Source: Klebsiella oxytoca
GTDB taxonomy: Bacteria; Pseudomonadota; Gammaproteobacteria; Enterobacterales; Enterobacteriaceae
Length of the DNA: 64,000 bases
Direction: 5' to 3'
Assembly: GCF_009707385.1 (NCBI RefSeq)
Contig: NZ_CP046115.1
Location: forward strand, 1,550,001 to 1,614,000
Under the pieces are notes generated by a model that saw nothing but the letters and a program-made list of their open reading frames with translations, was not told the origin of the DNA and ran no database searches. A program made the position numbers and the translations under genes. Of this stretch, positions 37,818-48,102 are shown in pieces; position 1 is the first letter of the stretch, and the number at the start of each line of letters is the position of its first letter.

Positions 37818-38605
37818 TTCCCGGCGGTCTGCAGTGCGGTAACCCGGGCAGGCGTTTTGCGCCGCCCCGGGAGAAGCGCGCAGGGTGTTGCAGAATTTTC
37901 CCGGAGGCGATGCTGCGCATCTGTCCGGGCTACGCGTCTCCGGCGGTCTGCGATGCGGTAGTCCGGGCAGGCGTTTTGCGCCGCCCCCGGGAGAAGCGCG
38001 CAGGGTGTTGCAGAATTTTCCCGGAGGCGATGCTGCGCATCTGTCCGGGCTACGCGTCCCCGGCGGTCTGCGGTGCGGTAACCCGGGCAGGCGTTTTGCG
38101 CCGCCCCCGGGAGAAGCGTGCAGGGTGTTGCAGAATTTTCCCGGAGGCGATGCTGCGCATCTGTCCGGGCTACGCGTTCCCGGCGGTCTGCGGTGCGGTA
38201 ACCCGGGCAAGGCGCTTTGCGCCGCCCCCGGGAGAAGCGCGCAGGGTGTTGCGGAATTTTCCCGGAGGCGATGCTGCGCATCTGTCCGGGCTACGCGTCC
38301 CCGGCGGTCTGCGGTGTGGTAGCCCGGGCAAGGCGCAACGCGCCGCCCCCGGGAGAAGCGCGCAGGGTGTTGCAGAATTTTCCCGGAGGCGATGCTGCGC
38401 ATCTGTCCGGGCTACGCGTCCCCGGCGGTCTGCGGTGGAGTAGCCCGGGCAAGGCGCAACGCGCCGCCCCCGGGAGAAGCGTGCAGGGTGTTGCAGAATT
38501 TTCCCGGAGGCGATGCTGCGCATCTGTCCGGGCTATGCGTCCCCGGCGGTCTGCGGTGGGGTAGCCCGGGCAAGGCGCAACGCGCCACCCCCGGGAGAAG
38601 CGCGC
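37818..38605. repeat. Tandem 120-121 bp BIME array between entS and fepB (array A)
   Basis: CAGGGTGTTGCAGAATTTTC begins at 37881, 38001, 38121, 38242, 38363 and 38484, with partial units at both ends. Each unit carries two palindromes, CCCGGAGGCGATGCTGCGCA...TGTCCGGG and CCCGGGCAAGGCGC...CGCCGCCCCCGGG. Adjacent copies differ by few bases. The near-3n period leaves long open frames on both strands, but these are artefacts of the repeat. The same unit recurs at 44860-45150. Confidence 0.9.
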
Positions 38606-38644
38606 ATTATTCTGGTTATCCGCAATTGGCGCCGGGAGATCTGT

Positions 38645-39604
38645 TTAGGCAAAGAGCGCCGCTAAACGCTGCAGCACCAGCACGGCGCTGTAGTAATCGA
38701 GGCGGAAGGTTTCCGTCCCCAGCGGATAAACGCGTTTACCTTCGACCGAGGACAGATGCGACAGCAGCGGGTTAGCGTAAATCGCCTCGGCATCTTTTTG
38801 ATCCCCGGCAAACAGGAACAGGCTCTGACCGTTCAGTCCGGCGGCTAAATTTTCCCCACCCAATTGAACAATATCGTGGCGTTTCCCCTGGCTCTGGCTG
38901 GCATGGAGCCCGGAGGGCAGGTCGGCGAGGGTAAAGCCCAGCTGTTCGAGCAGCTGCCCCTGAGCAGATTCTTTGGTCCAGATATTGGCGCTATGGGCCG
39001 CAGGGGTGTAGACCAGCGCGGTGACAGGCTGCGGCGGCAGCTGCATTTTCTCTTTCAGCGCCGCCAGCTTTTTATCAAACTCAGCAATTCTTTCCGCAGC
39101 CTGTTTTTCATGACCGGTGATTTCACCCAACTGGGTCAGCAGCGTCTGCCAGCTTTTATCATCGTAGTTAATGATAAGCGTCGGCGCGATGGTCGAAAGC
39201 TGATCGTACAGCGCCATCGCCGAGTCACCGCCGGTGGCGCTAATCAGGATCAGGTCCGGCATCTGGGCCGCGACGGCTTCAGCGCTCGGCTCGCCAATGT
39301 AGAGACGCGACAGCTTGCGCGCTTTCGCCACATCGCTCCATTGACGCAAAAATCCCTGGCCATCGGCGACGCGATTATTGGGTGTTGTGGCTCCGCTGGC
39401 CACCACCGGCGCGTCAATCGCCAGCAGCGAGCCGGTCAGCGTCACGCTGGTGGAAACAATCCGCAGAGGCTGGCTTTCCAGCGTGTGCGTTCCGCGACTG
39501 TCGGTTATCTGGCGCGGCCAGTCTGCCGCCAGCGCTGAGCTAATTCCTAAAATCGCCAGACCGCCGGCGAGGAGGGTACGGCGGCAAAAGGTGGAGAAAT
39601 TCAC
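38645..39604 (-). CDS. fepB: Ferric enterobactin periplasmic binding protein
   Basis: 319-residue class III periplasmic binding protein that carries Fe-enterobactin from FepA to FepDG. The signal peptide ends near ISSALA-AD, and the mature start [19 protein letters not shown] is that of Fep[18 protein letters not shown] and [12 protein letters not shown] segments are conserved. It is divergent from entC with a Fur-like site between. Confidence 0.95.
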   Translation of the reverse strand: MNFSTFCRRTLLAGGLAILGISSALAADWPRQITDSRGTHTLESQPLRIVSTSVTLTGSLLAIDAPVVASGATTPNNRVADGQGFLRQWSDVAKARKLSRLYIGEPSAEAVAAQMPDLILISATGGDSAMALYDQLSTIAPTLIINYDDKSWQTLLTQLGEITGHEKQAAERIAEFDKKLAALKEKMQLPPQPVTALVYTPAAHSANIWTKESAQGQLLEQLGFTLADLPSGLHASQSQGKRHDIVQLGGENLAAGLNGQSLFLFAGDQKDAEAIYANPLLSHLSSVEGKRVYPLGTETFRLDYYSAVLVLQRLAALFA

Positions 39605-39911
39605 GTATTCGCATCCTGATGTAGTTGTGATAAATGCTTCTCATTTTCAACTTTGCGCGGCATGGATGCAAGCCCTGGTGCTGAATCATTCGAGGTGCCT
39701 TGAGGCGGCAGCGGAAGAACGCTTCGGAAGCGGTAACAAGGATGCTCCCGTGAGCCGGTTTGAACGCTGCCCCGGTGGCCTCGCAAAGGCGCGCGTCATC
39801 GGCAGCCAGCCAAAGAGGCAATTTAAAAGATGCAGGGCATAAGTAGCACAACATGCAACCTGTACGGTTGACATAGAGCGCAATACCTTTTAGGTTAGCC
39901 AACCAAAATAT

Positions 39912-39944
39912 AAATGATAATTATTCGTAATATCTTTATCATTT
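39912..39944. promoter_or_regulatory. Fur-like operator between fepB and entC
   Basis: AAATGATA (39912-39919) and TATCATTT (39937-39944) are perfect inverted arms around an AT-rich centre, and AATGATAATTATT resembles overlapping Fur hexamers. It lies just upstream of entC. The rest of the 352-bp gap (39605-39911) shows no gene and gives fepB a long leader, as described for E. coli fepB. Confidence 0.65.
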
Positions 39945-39956
39945 TTGGAGGATGAT

Positions 39957-41132
39957 ATGGAAACATCGTTGGCTGAGGAAGTTCGGGAGAAAAAAATGAC
40001 CCTGCCGCCGGAAAGCTTCTTCTTTATGTCGCCGTACCGCAGTTTCAGCACCGCTGGCTGTTTTAGCCGATTTTCTCATCCTGCCGCCGATGGCGATAAT
40101 CTTGATGGGGAATTCCAGCAAAAAATGGCGGCCGCGTTTAAAGCGGCGCGGGCCGCCGGGATCGCTAAGCCGGTGATGGTCGGCGCCATTCCGTTTGATA
40201 CCAGCGAGCCGTCCGAGCTCTTTATCCCTGAGCGCTGGGAAGCGTTTTCCCGTACGGAAAAGCAGCACTCCGCACGCTATACGTGCGGACAGGCCCCGAT
40301 GGATGTCGTCCAGCGCCAGGAGATCCCCGGACAGGATACTTTCATGGCCATGGTGACGCGCGCCGCGGCCCTGACCGCTACGCCGGAAGTGGACAAAGTG
40401 GTCCTGTCGCGCCTGATTGATATTACTACCAGCAAACGGGTTGATAGCGGGGCGCTGCTTGAGCGACTGATCGCCCAGAACCCTGCCAGCTTTAACTTCC
40501 ACGTGCCGCTCTCGGACGGCGGCGTACTGCTGGGCGCCAGCCCGGAGCTGCTGCTGCGTAAAGAAGGTTCGCATTTCAGCTCTCTGCCGCTGGCCGGTTC
40601 CGCCCGCCGTCAGCCGGACGATATACTGGATCGCGAAGCGGGGCACAAGCTACTGGCATCGGAAAAAGATCGTCACGAGCATGAGCTGGTGACCCAGGCG
40701 ATGAAGGCCGTATTAGCGCCGCGCAGCAGCGAACTTTCCCTACCGGATTCTCCGCAGCTCATTACCACACCGACCCTGTGGCATCTGGCGACGCAGATTC
40801 AGGGCTCCGCGCTGGCAAACGAAAACGCGATGTCGCTGGCCTGCCTGCTGCACCCGACCCCGGCGCTGAGCGGCTTCCCGCATCAGGCGGCGAAACGCCT
40901 GATTAGCGAACTGGAGTCGTTCGACCGCCAGCTGTTTGGCGGGATTGTCGGCTGGTGCGACGACGAAGGCAACGGCGAATGGGTGGTCACCATCCGCTGC
41001 GCGCGCCTGCACCAGCGCACCCTGCGGCTATTTGCCGGCGCAGGTATCGTTCCTGCCTCTTCACCGCTGGGCGAGTGGCGCGAAACCGGCGTCAAACTGA
41101 CCACCATGCTGAACGTTTTCGGCTTGCAATAA
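39957..41132 (+). CDS. entC: Isochorismate synthase
   Basis: 391 residues, same length as E. coli EntC, converting chorismate to isochorismate as the first step of dihydroxybenzoate synthesis. The ATG at 39957 is chosen over one four codons upstream because GGAGG lies five bases before it and METSLAEEV aligns with the EntC start. Chorismate-binding motifs LPLAGSARRQPDD, EKDRHEHELVTQAM and LLHPTPALSGFPHQAA are intact. Confidence 0.96.
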   Translation: METSLAEEVREKKMTLPPESFFFMSPYRSFSTAGCFSRFSHPAADGDNLDGEFQQKMAAAFKAARAAGIAKPVMVGAIPFDTSEPSELFIPERWEAFSRTEKQHSARYTCGQAPMDVVQRQEIPGQDTFMAMVTRAAALTATPEVDKVVLSRLIDITTSKRVDSGALLERLIAQNPASFNFHVPLSDGGVLLGASPELLLRKEGSHFSSLPLAGSARRQPDDILDREAGHKLLASEKDRHEHELVTQAMKAVLAPRSSELSLPDSPQLITTPTLWHLATQIQGSALANENAMSLACLLHPTPALSGFPHQAAKRLISELESFDRQLFGGIVGWCDDEGNGEWVVTIRCARLHQRTLRLFAGAGIVPASSPLGEWRETGVKLTTMLNVFGLQ

Positions 41133-41141
41133 GGGATGATC

Positions 41142-42749
41142 ATGATCGAATTTACCCGCTGGCCGGAAGATTTTGCGACCCGCTACCGGCAAAAAGGTTA
41201 CTGGCAGGATCTGCCGCTAACCAATCTGATTACCCGTCATGCGGAGAACGACGCGCCCGCCATTATCGACGGCGATAAAAGCTACAGCTACCGCGAATTC
41301 AACCGCCTGGTCGATAATCTTGGCGCTTCGTTACAGCGTCAGGGGCTGAAGCGCGGCGAAACGGCGCTGGTGCAGCTGGGCAACGTTGCGGAATTTTATA
41401 TTACTTTTTTCGCCCTGCTGCGTATCGGCGTTGCGCCGGTCAATGCGCTGTTCAGCCATCAACGTAGCGAGCTGAACGCCTACGCCGCGCAGATTGAACC
41501 CGCTTTGCTGATTGCCGACCGCGAACACGCGCTGTTTGCCGATGATGCTTTTCTCAACGCTTTTGTTGAGCAGCATTCGTCGGTTCGCGTGACGCTGCTG
41601 CTGAACGACTGCGGCGAGCAAAGCCTGGCGGCAGCCATCGATCGGCCTGGCGATGATTTCGTTGCCAACCCGACGCCTGCCGACGAGGTGGCGTTTTTCC
41701 AGCTTTCCGGCGGCAGTACCGGCACGCCGAAGCTGATTCCGCGCACTCATAACGATTATGACTACAGCATTCGCCGCAGCAATGAGCTGTGCGGCGTGAG
41801 TGCCGAAACGCGCTATCTGAACGCGCTTCCCGCCGCCCATAACTACGCGATGAGTTCGCCGGGTTCATTAGGCGTGTTCCTCGCCGGTGGCGTGGTGGTG
41901 CTGGCGCACGATCCGAGCGCGACGCTGTGTTTCCCGCTGATCGAAAAGCACCAGATTAACCTGACCTCGCTGGTCCCGCCTGCGGTCAGCCTCTGGCTAC
42001 AGGAGATCCACGACGTCGGTAGCAATGCTCAGCTGCAATCATTGCGGCTGCTGCAGGTGGGCGGCGCACGCCTTTCCGCCACCCTCGCCGCGCGTATTCC
42101 GACGGAAATCGGCTGCCAGCTGCAGCAGGTCTTCGGCATGGCGGAGGGGCTGGTGAACTATACCCGCCTCGACGACAGCCCGGAGCGCATTATCAATACC
42201 CAGGGCTGCCCGATGTGCCCGGATGATGAAGTGTGGGTGGCCGATGCCGACGGAAATCCGCTGCCGCGCGGCGAAGTCGGACGGCTGATGACCCGTGGCC
42301 CATACACCTTCCGCGGCTATTACAAGAGCCCGCAGCATAACGCCGAAGCCTTTGATGCCAACGGTTTCTACTGCTCGGGCGATCTGATCTCGATTGATGA
42401 AGACGGCTATATCACCGTCCAGGGGCGGGAAAAAGATCAGATCAACCGCGGCGGAGAGAAGATCGCGGCGGAAGAGATCGAAAACCTGCTGCTGCGCCAT
42501 CCGGCGGCGATCCACGTCGCGCTGGTCAGCATGGAAGATAGCCTGCTCGGTGAAAAAAGCTGTGCGTATCTGGTAGTGAAAGAGCCCCTGCGCGCGGTCG
42601 CGGTACGCCGTTTTCTGCGGGAACAGGGGGTCGCAGAATTTAAACTGCCGGACCGGGTGGAGTGCGTTGACACGCTGCCGCTGACGCCGGTGGGCAAAGT
42701 CGATAAAAAACAATTACGTCAGTGGCTGGCTGAACGCAAGCTGGGCTGA
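41142..42749 (+). CDS. entE: 2,3-dihydroxybenzoate-AMP ligase
   Basis: 535 residues from the third methionine (41142), preferred because AAGGG is correctly spaced and [15 protein letters not shown] aligns with the EntE start. It activates dihydroxybenzoate as the adenylate and loads it on EntB. The AMP-binding motif [15 protein letters not shown], the aryl-acid pocket region [10 protein letters not shown] and the late lysine in [13 protein letters not shown] are visible. Confidence 0.96.
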   Translation: MIEFTRWPEDFATRYRQKGYWQDLPLTNLITRHAENDAPAIIDGDKSYSYREFNRLVDNLGASLQRQGLKRGETALVQLGNVAEFYITFFALLRIGVAPVNALFSHQRSELNAYAAQIEPALLIADREHALFADDAFLNAFVEQHSSVRVTLLLNDCGEQSLAAAIDRPGDDFVANPTPADEVAFFQLSGGSTGTPKLIPRTHNDYDYSIRRSNELCGVSAETRYLNALPAAHNYAMSSPGSLGVFLAGGVVVLAHDPSATLCFPLIEKHQINLTSLVPPAVSLWLQEIHDVGSNAQLQSLRLLQVGGARLSATLAARIPTEIGCQLQQVFGMAEGLVNYTRLDDSPERIINTQGCPMCPDDEVWVADADGNPLPRGEVGRLMTRGPYTFRGYYKSPQHNAEAFDANGFYCSGDLISIDEDGYITVQGREKDQINRGGEKIAAEEIENLLLRHPAAIHVALVSMEDSLLGEKSCAYLVVKEPLRAVAVRRFLREQGVAEFKLPDRVECVDTLPLTPVGKVDKKQLRQWLAERKLG

Positions 42750-42762
42750 AAGAGAGGACAGA

Positions 42763-43614
42763 ATGGCAATCCCAAAATTACAGGCTTACGCGCTGCCGGA
42801 AGCCAGCGATATCCCGGCGAACAAAGTGAACTGGGCCTTTGAGCCGTCCCGCGCCGCGCTGTTAATCCACGATATGCAGGAGTATTTCCTCAACTTCTGG
42901 GGCGAAAACAGCGCGATGATGGAGAAAGTGGTGGCCAACATCGCTGCCCTGCGCGAGTTCTGCAAGCAAAATAACATCCCGGTCTTTTATACCGCCCAAC
43001 CCAAAGAGCAGAGCGATGCAGACCGTGCGCTGCTGAACGATATGTGGGGGCCGGGTTTAACCCGCTCTCCGGAACAGCAGCAGGTCATTGCCGCTCTGGC
43101 GCCGGACGACAATGACACCGTGCTGGTGAAGTGGCGCTACAGCGCGTTTCATCGTTCTCCGCTGGAAGAGATGCTGAAGGAGACGGGGCGCGATCAGCTG
43201 ATCATCACCGGCGTGTACGCCCATATCGGCTGCATGACCACCGCGACCGACGCGTTTATGCGCGATATTAAGCCGTTCTTTGTTGCCGATGCGCTGGCCG
43301 ATTTCAGCCGGGAAGAGCATCTGATGGCGCTCAACTACGTGGCGGGTCGCTCCGGTCGCGTGGTGATGACCGAAGAACTGCTGCCGCTGCCGGCATCGAA
43401 GGCGGCGCTGCGCGCGCTGGTGCTGCCGCTGCTGGATGAATCCGACGAGCCAATGGATGACGAAAACCTGATCGACTACGGTCTGGATTCGGTGCGCATG
43501 ATGGCGCTGGCCGCCCGCTGGCGGAAAGTTCACGGCGATATCGACTTTGTGGTGCTGGCGAAAAACCCCACCATCGATGCCTGGTGGGCGCTGCTTTCCC
43601 GCGAGGTGAAATAA
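42763..43614 (+). CDS. entB: Isochorismatase / aryl carrier protein
   Basis: 283 residues, two domains. The N-terminal isochorismatase ([49 protein letters not shown]) removes pyruvate from isochorismate. The C-terminal aryl carrier domain has the phosphopantetheine site in [15 protein letters not shown] (serine near 244), modified by EntD. GAGGACAG precedes the ATG; its stop overlaps the entA start. Confidence 0.96.
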   Translation: MAIPKLQAYALPEASDIPANKVNWAFEPSRAALLIHDMQEYFLNFWGENSAMMEKVVANIAALREFCKQNNIPVFYTAQPKEQSDADRALLNDMWGPGLTRSPEQQQVIAALAPDDNDTVLVKWRYSAFHRSPLEEMLKETGRDQLIITGVYAHIGCMTTATDAFMRDIKPFFVADALADFSREEHLMALNYVAGRSGRVVMTEELLPLPASKAALRALVLPLLDESDEPMDDENLIDYGLDSVRMMALAARWRKVHGDIDFVVLAKNPTIDAWWALLSREVK

Positions 43615-44369
43615 TGGCTGGATTAGATTTTCACGGCCAGACCGTGTGGGTGACCGGAGCGGGTAAGGGCATCGGCTATGCCACCGCGATGGCGTTCGTT
43701 GAGGCCGGGGCAAAGGTGACCGGTTTTGATCTGGCTTTTGATGGCGAAAGCTATCCGTTTGCCACCGAGACGCTGGACGTCGCCGACGCGCAGCAGGTGG
43801 CGCAGGTATGCGGTCGCCTGCTGGATAACATCGATCGACTGGATGTGCTGGTCAATGCCGCCGGAATTTTGCGCATGGGGGCGACCGATACGCTGAGCCA
43901 GGAAGACTGGCAGCAGAGCTTCGCCGTCAACGTCGGCGGGGCGTTTAATTTGTTTCAGCAGACGATGGCGCAGTTCCGTCGCCAGAAGGGCGGGGCGATA
44001 GTGACCGTGGCGTCCGATGCAGCCCATACTCCGCGTATCGGCATGAGCGCCTACGGCGCGTCGAAGGCGGCGCTAAAGAGCCTGGCGCTGACCGTTGGCC
44101 TGGAGCTGGCGGGCAGCGGCGTACGCTGTAATCTGGTTTCTCCCGGTTCTACCGATACCGATATGCAGCGCACGCTATGGATCAGCGATGATGCTGAGCA
44201 GCAGCGCATTCGCGGCTTCGGCGAGCAGTTTAAGCTGGGTATTCCGCTGGGCAAAATCGCCCGGCCGCAGGAGATTGCCAGTACCATTCTGTTCCTCGCT
44301 TCCGCCCACGCCAGCCATATCACGCTGCAGGATATTGTGGTGGACGGCGGCTCAACGCTGGGGGCATAG
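43614..44369 (+). CDS. entA: 2,3-dihydro-2,3-dihydroxybenzoate dehydrogenase
   Basis: 251-residue SDR enzyme completing dihydroxybenzoate. The ATG at 43614 overlaps the entB stop (TAATG) and is preceded by GAGGTG. Motifs: TGAGKGIGYATA, NAAGILRMG, the serine in VASDAAHTPRIGMS and the YGASK catalytic pair. The C-terminus VVDGGSTLGA is as in E. coli EntA. Confidence 0.96.
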   Translation: MAGLDFHGQTVWVTGAGKGIGYATAMAFVEAGAKVTGFDLAFDGESYPFATETLDVADAQQVAQVCGRLLDNIDRLDVLVNAAGILRMGATDTLSQEDWQQSFAVNVGGAFNLFQQTMAQFRRQKGGAIVTVASDAAHTPRIGMSAYGASKAALKSLALTVGLELAGSGVRCNLVSPGSTDTDMQRTLWISDDAEQQRIRGFGEQFKLGIPLGKIARPQEIASTILFLASAHASHITLQDIVVDGGSTLGA

Positions 44370-44783
44370 ATGGCCTGGAAACGTCTGCTGACGATCGATG
44401 AGCTTAACGCGACCAGCGCAAATACGATGGTGGCGCATCTGGGGATTGTCTATACCCGGCTGGAGGAGGGCGTACTGGAGGCGGAAATGCCGGTCGATAC
44501 GCGAACCCATCAGCCGTTCGGGCTGCTGCACGGCGGGGCATCCGCGGCGCTGGCGGAAACCCTCGGCTCCATGGCCGGATGGTTGATGACCGAAGAGGGG
44601 CAGTGCGTGGTGGGAACCGAACTTAACGCCACCCATCACCGGGCGGTTTCCAGCGGTAAAGTGCGCGGCGAGTGCCGCCCGCTGCACCTGGGACGCCAGG
44701 GCCAGAGCTGGGAGATTGCGATATTCGACGAACGCGGACGACGCTGCTGCACCTGCCGTCTGGGTACGGCGGTCCTCGGCTGA
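44370..44783 (+). CDS. entH: Enterobactin proofreading thioesterase
   Basis: 137-residue hotdog-fold thioesterase that clears misloaded acyl groups from Ent[20 protein letters not shown] contains the catalytic glutamate region and [15 protein letters not shown] the conserved CoA-side loop. It starts directly after the entA stop and ends the entCEBAH operon. Confidence 0.95.
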   Translation: MAWKRLLTIDELNATSANTMVAHLGIVYTRLEEGVLEAEMPVDTRTHQPFGLLHGGASAALAETLGSMAGWLMTEEGQCVVGTELNATHHRAVSSGKVRGECRPLHLGRQGQSWEIAIFDERGRRCCTCRLGTAVLG

Positions 44784-44859
44784 GGAAACCTGATCCCGGC
44801 TTGCGGCGTGAACGCCTTAGCCGGGCTACGGGATTCTAGCCGTCTGCGGGCAGGTAGCT

Positions 44860-45150
44860 CGGGCAAGGCATCCCCAGCGGTCTGCGGTCCTGTAGCCCGG
44901 CAAGGCGCAACGCGCCGCCCCCGGGAGAAGCGCGCAGGGTGTTGCAGAATTTTCCCGGAGGCGATGCTGCGCATCTGTCCGGGCTACGTGTCCCCGGCGG
45001 TCTGCGGTGTGGTAGCCCGGGCAAGGCGCAACGCGCCGCCCCCGGGAGAAGCGCGCAGGGTGTTGCAGAATTTTCCCGGAGGCGATGCTGCACATCTGTC
45101 CGGGCTACGCGTCCCCGGCGGTCTGCGGACAGGTAGCCCGCCCCCGGGAA
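44860..45150. repeat. BIME array B downstream of entH (same unit as array A)
   Basis: CAGGGTGTTGCAGAATTTTC occurs at 44935 and 45056 (period 121), with the same flanking palindromes and the same strand orientation as array A at 37818-38605. About 6.3 kb carrying fepB-entCEBAH lies between the arrays. No gene is present here; 45151-45343 is the AT-richer cstA promoter region. Confidence 0.88.
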
Positions 45151-45343
45151 ACAATCTGCGATGTCATTTCAGATTATCCTCCCCCATTTTCATCCATTTC
45201 CCACCAGAAGTGATCTCGCTTGCAATGTGAGATAAATCCTTACCGCAAGACGACATCTGCACCGTTTCTGAGTTGTTAAAATCTACATTGTGTTCTAGAA
45301 ACAAACTGTAACATCCGGATTACCCTACCAGCGGAACACAATG

Positions 45344-47449
45344 ATGAATAATTCAGGGAAATACCTCATCTGGACAATACTCTCCGTTATCGGAGCCTTT
45401 GCCCTCGGCTATATCGCGCTCAACCGTGGTGAACAGATTAATGCGCTATGGATTGTCGTCGCGGCAGTCTGCGTCTATCTGATCGCCTATCGCTTCTACG
45501 GCCTGTATATCGCTAAAAACGTGCTGGCGGTCGACCCGACGCGCATGACCCCGGCGGTGCGTCACAACGACGGTCTCGACTACGTCCCGACCGACAAAAA
45601 AGTGCTGTTCGGTCACCATTTTGCGGCCATAGCCGGAGCAGGGCCGCTGGTTGGCCCGGTGCTGGCGGCGCAGATGGGCTATCTGCCGGGGATGATCTGG
45701 ATCCTCGCCGGCGTGGTGCTGGCCGGGGCGGTGCAGGACTTTATGGTGCTGTTCGTCTCCACCCGCCGCGATGGACGTTCGCTCGGCGAGCTGGTCAAAG
45801 AGGAGATGGGGCCAACCGCCGGAGTGCTGGCGCTGGTGGCCTGCTTTATGATCATGGTGATCATCCTTGCGGTACTGGCGATGATCGTGGTGAAAGCGCT
45901 GACCCACAGTCCGTGGGGGACCTACACCGTGGCGTTCACCATTCCGCTGGCGATTTTTATGGGGATCTATATTCGCTACCTGCGCCCCGGGCGCATTGGC
46001 GAAGTATCGGTCATTGGTCTGGTGATGCTGGTATTCGCCATCATTTCCGGCGGCTGGGTGGCGGAAAGCCCGACCTGGGCACCGTGGTTTGACTATACCG
46101 GCGTGCAGCTCACGTGGATTCTGGTAGGTTACGGCTTTATCGCCGCCGTGCTGCCGGTGTGGCTGCTGCTGGCACCTCGCGACTACCTCTCCACCTTCCT
46201 GAAAATCGGCACTATCGTCGGCCTGGCGATCGGGATCCTGATTATGCGCCCGACGCTGACGATGCCGGCGCTGACCAAGTTTATCGACGGCACCGGGCCG
46301 GTGTGGAGCGGCAACCTGTTCCCGTTTCTGTTTATCACCATCGCCTGCGGCGCGGTTTCTGGCTTCCATGCGCTTATCTCTTCAGGCACTACGCCGAAAA
46401 TGTTGGCCAACGAAGGACAAGCCTGTTTTATCGGCTACGGCGGTATGCTGATGGAGTCCTTCGTGGCGATCATGGCGCTGGTGGCGGCCTGCATTATCGA
46501 TCCGGGCGTTTATTTCGCCATGAACAGCCCGATGGCGGTTCTGGCTCCGGCGGGCGTGACCGATGTGGTGGCGTCGGCGGCGCAGGTGGTGAGCAGCTGG
46601 GGCTTTACCGTGACCCCGGATACGCTCAATCAGATTGCTAACGAAGTGGGCGAGCAGTCGATTATCTCCCGCGCGGGCGGCGCCCCGACGCTGGCGGTGG
46701 GTATGGCCTACATTCTGCACGGCTCGCTGGGCGGCCTGATGGACGTCTCCTTCTGGTACCACTTCGCGATTCTGTTTGAGGCGCTGTTCATCCTGACCGC
46801 GGTGGATGCGGGGACGCGCGCGGCGCGCTTTATGCTCCAGGACCTGCTGGGGGTCATCAGTCCGGGGTTGAAGCAAACCAGTTCTCTGCCTGCCAACCTG
46901 CTGGCGACGGCGCTGTGCGTACTGGCGTGGGGCTATTTCCTGCATCAGGGCGTGGTTGACCCGCTTGGCGGTATCAACACGCTGTGGCCGCTGTTTGGTA
47001 TTGCTAACCAGATGCTGGCAGGAATGGCGCTGATGCTCTGTGCAGTGGTATTGTTTAAGATGAAGCGCCAGCGCTATGCGTGGGTGGCGCTGCTGCCGAC
47101 CTCCTGGCTGCTGGTATGTACCTTAACCGCGGGCTGGCAGAAGTCGTTCAGCACCGATACGAAAGTTGGGTTCCTGGCGATTGCCAATAAGTTCCAGGCG
47201 ATGATCGACAGCGGCAATATTCCGCCGCAGTATACCGAGTCGCAGCTGGCGCAGCTGGTGTTTAACAACCGTCTGGATGCCGGTCTGACCATCTTCTTTA
47301 TGGTCGTGGTCGTGGTGCTGGCGCTGTTCTCAATTAAAACCGCGCTGGCGGCGCTGAAAGAAGACAAGCCAACGGCGAAAGAAACCCCTTACCAGGAGAT
47401 GCCTGCTGATGCAGACAGCCTGGTAACCCAGGCCAAACGCGCCCACTAG
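45344..47449 (+). CDS. cstA: Carbon-starvation protein CstA (pyruvate/peptide transporter family)
   Basis: 701 residues from the second ATG of an ATGATG start, which gives MNNSGKYLIWTI and the length of E. coli CstA. A polytopic inner-membrane protein with about 16-18 hydrophobic segments; GHHFAAIAGAGPLVGPVLAA and ISSGTTPKMLANEGQA are CstA hallmarks. It is induced on carbon starvation in E. coli and implicated in peptide or pyruvate uptake. It lies directly after the enterobactin operon, as in E. coli, and is followed by ybdD. Confidence 0.95.
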   Translation: MNNSGKYLIWTILSVIGAFALGYIALNRGEQINALWIVVAAVCVYLIAYRFYGLYIAKNVLAVDPTRMTPAVRHNDGLDYVPTDKKVLFGHHFAAIAGAGPLVGPVLAAQMGYLPGMIWILAGVVLAGAVQDFMVLFVSTRRDGRSLGELVKEEMGPTAGVLALVACFMIMVIILAVLAMIVVKALTHSPWGTYTVAFTIPLAIFMGIYIRYLRPGRIGEVSVIGLVMLVFAIISGGWVAESPTWAPWFDYTGVQLTWILVGYGFIAAVLPVWLLLAPRDYLSTFLKIGTIVGLAIGILIMRPTLTMPALTKFIDGTGPVWSGNLFPFLFITIACGAVSGFHALISSGTTPKMLANEGQACFIGYGGMLMESFVAIMALVAACIIDPGVYFAMNSPMAVLAPAGVTDVVASAAQVVSSWGFTVTPDTLNQIANEVGEQSIISRAGGAPTLAVGMAYILHGSLGGLMDVSFWYHFAILFEALFILTAVDAGTRAARFMLQDLLGVISPGLKQTSSLPANLLATALCVLAWGYFLHQGVVDPLGGINTLWPLFGIANQMLAGMALMLCAVVLFKMKRQRYAWVALLPTSWLLVCTLTAGWQKSFSTDTKVGFLAIANKFQAMIDSGNIPPQYTESQLAQLVFNNRLDAGLTIFFMVVVVVLALFSIKTALAALKEDKPTAKETPYQEMPADADSLVTQAKRAH

Positions 47450-47460
47450 GGCGTAACGAT

Positions 47461-47489
47461 ATCGCCCCCCTTATGAGAAGGGGGGCGAT
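47461..47489. terminator. Strong hairpin between cstA and ybdD
   Basis: ATCGCCCCCCTT (47461-47472) and AAGGGGGGCGAT (47478-47489) are a perfect 12-bp inverted repeat around ATGAG. No T-run follows and ybdD starts 15 bases later, so it may be an RNA-stability or attenuation element rather than a full terminator. Confidence 0.6.
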
Positions 47490-47503
47490 GATGAGAGCTA
47501 AAA

Positions 47504-47701
47504 ATGTTTGATTCCCTTTCGAAAGCAGGAAAATATTTAGGTCAGGCGGCGAAAATGATGATCGGCGTGCCGGATTACGACAACTATGTCGAGCACATTC
47601 GCGCCACGCATCCCGAGCAAACGCCGATGACCTACGAAGAGTTTTTTCGCGAGCGCCAGGACGCGCGCTACGGCGGCAAAGGCGGCGCGAAGTGCTGTTA
47701 G
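47504..47701 (+). CDS. ybdD: YbdD family (DUF466) small protein
   Basis: 65 residues, nearly identical in layout to E. coli Ybd[58 protein letters not shown] and a CC end. This family usually accompanies CstA-type transporters and may assist them; its mechanism is not established from sequence. Its last four bases overlap the convergent antitoxin gene. Confidence 0.93.
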   Translation: MFDSLSKAGKYLGQAAKMMIGVPDYDNYVEHIRATHPEQTPMTYEEFFRERQDARYGGKGGAKCC

Positions 47702-48102
47702 CCCTCTTTCGGCAGATACAGGCTGATTTGCTCCTGCGTACAGCCGTAAATTGCCGCTAGCTTTTCGCGGGTGCGCTTTTGCGGACGGGAGTCGACGGCC
47801 TCCAGCTGGGAAACCGCAGACTGGCTAATGCCGAGCTTATCGGCAACCTCCTGCTGCGACAGGCCGCGCAGAATGCGCCAGGCGGCCTGCAGGCTGACTT
47901 TCTCACGATGCATGATGTCGCAAACGCCATCTGGTAATGGAACGCTGTCATATTCATCGGATTCGTAGGGGATGTCTTCCCACACATCCTCTTGCTCATC
48001 ATCGTATTCCGCCATTTTCAGGCGCATCTGGAAGTATTCGTTATAAGGGATAACCACATACTGTGGGTTGCCCTCGTCATCCTTAATTAGTTGCACTGCC
48101 AT
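47698..48102 (-). CDS. Xre-family antitoxin of a RelE-type toxin-antitoxin pair
   Basis: 134 residues. The C-terminal helix-turn-helix ([20 protein letters not shown], about residues 80-99) is Cro/C1-like. The acidic N-terminal half ([20 protein letters not shown]) is likely the toxin-binding part. It starts 20 bases inside the end of the upstream RelE-type reading frame, the usual toxin-first, HigBA-like order. It would repress the operon. The antitoxin reading frame is intact while the toxin frame is interrupted. Confidence 0.85.
   Translation of the reverse strand: MAVQLIKDDEGNPQYVVIPYNEYFQMRLKMAEYDDEQEDVWEDIPYESDEYDSVPLPDGVCDIMHREKVSLQAAWRILRGLSQQEVADKLGISQSAVSQLEAVDSRPQKRTREKLAAIYGCTQEQISLYLPKEG

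Noticed and set aside
37520..38564. Long open reading frames on both strands across the repeat array near entS
   Set aside because: They follow the 120-121 bp repeat period (near a multiple of three) and repeat the same peptide; there is no ribosome-binding site or known domain, so they are artefacts.
38645..39604. Twin-arginine export of FepB because of the RR in its signal peptide
   Set aside because: The context CRRTLLAGG lacks the full SRRxFLK pattern, and FepB homologues use the Sec route; treated as ordinary.
37818..45150. Possible CRISPR arrays near entS and entH
   Set aside because: Spacing is regular, but the whole 120-121 bp unit is repeated, with REP palindromes; there are no spacers.
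45226..45241. CRP site upstream of cstA (TGTGA, six bases, TCCTT)
   Set aside because: Only the left half matches the CRP consensus. Regulation by CRP is plausible from E. coli knowledge but the site is too weak to list.
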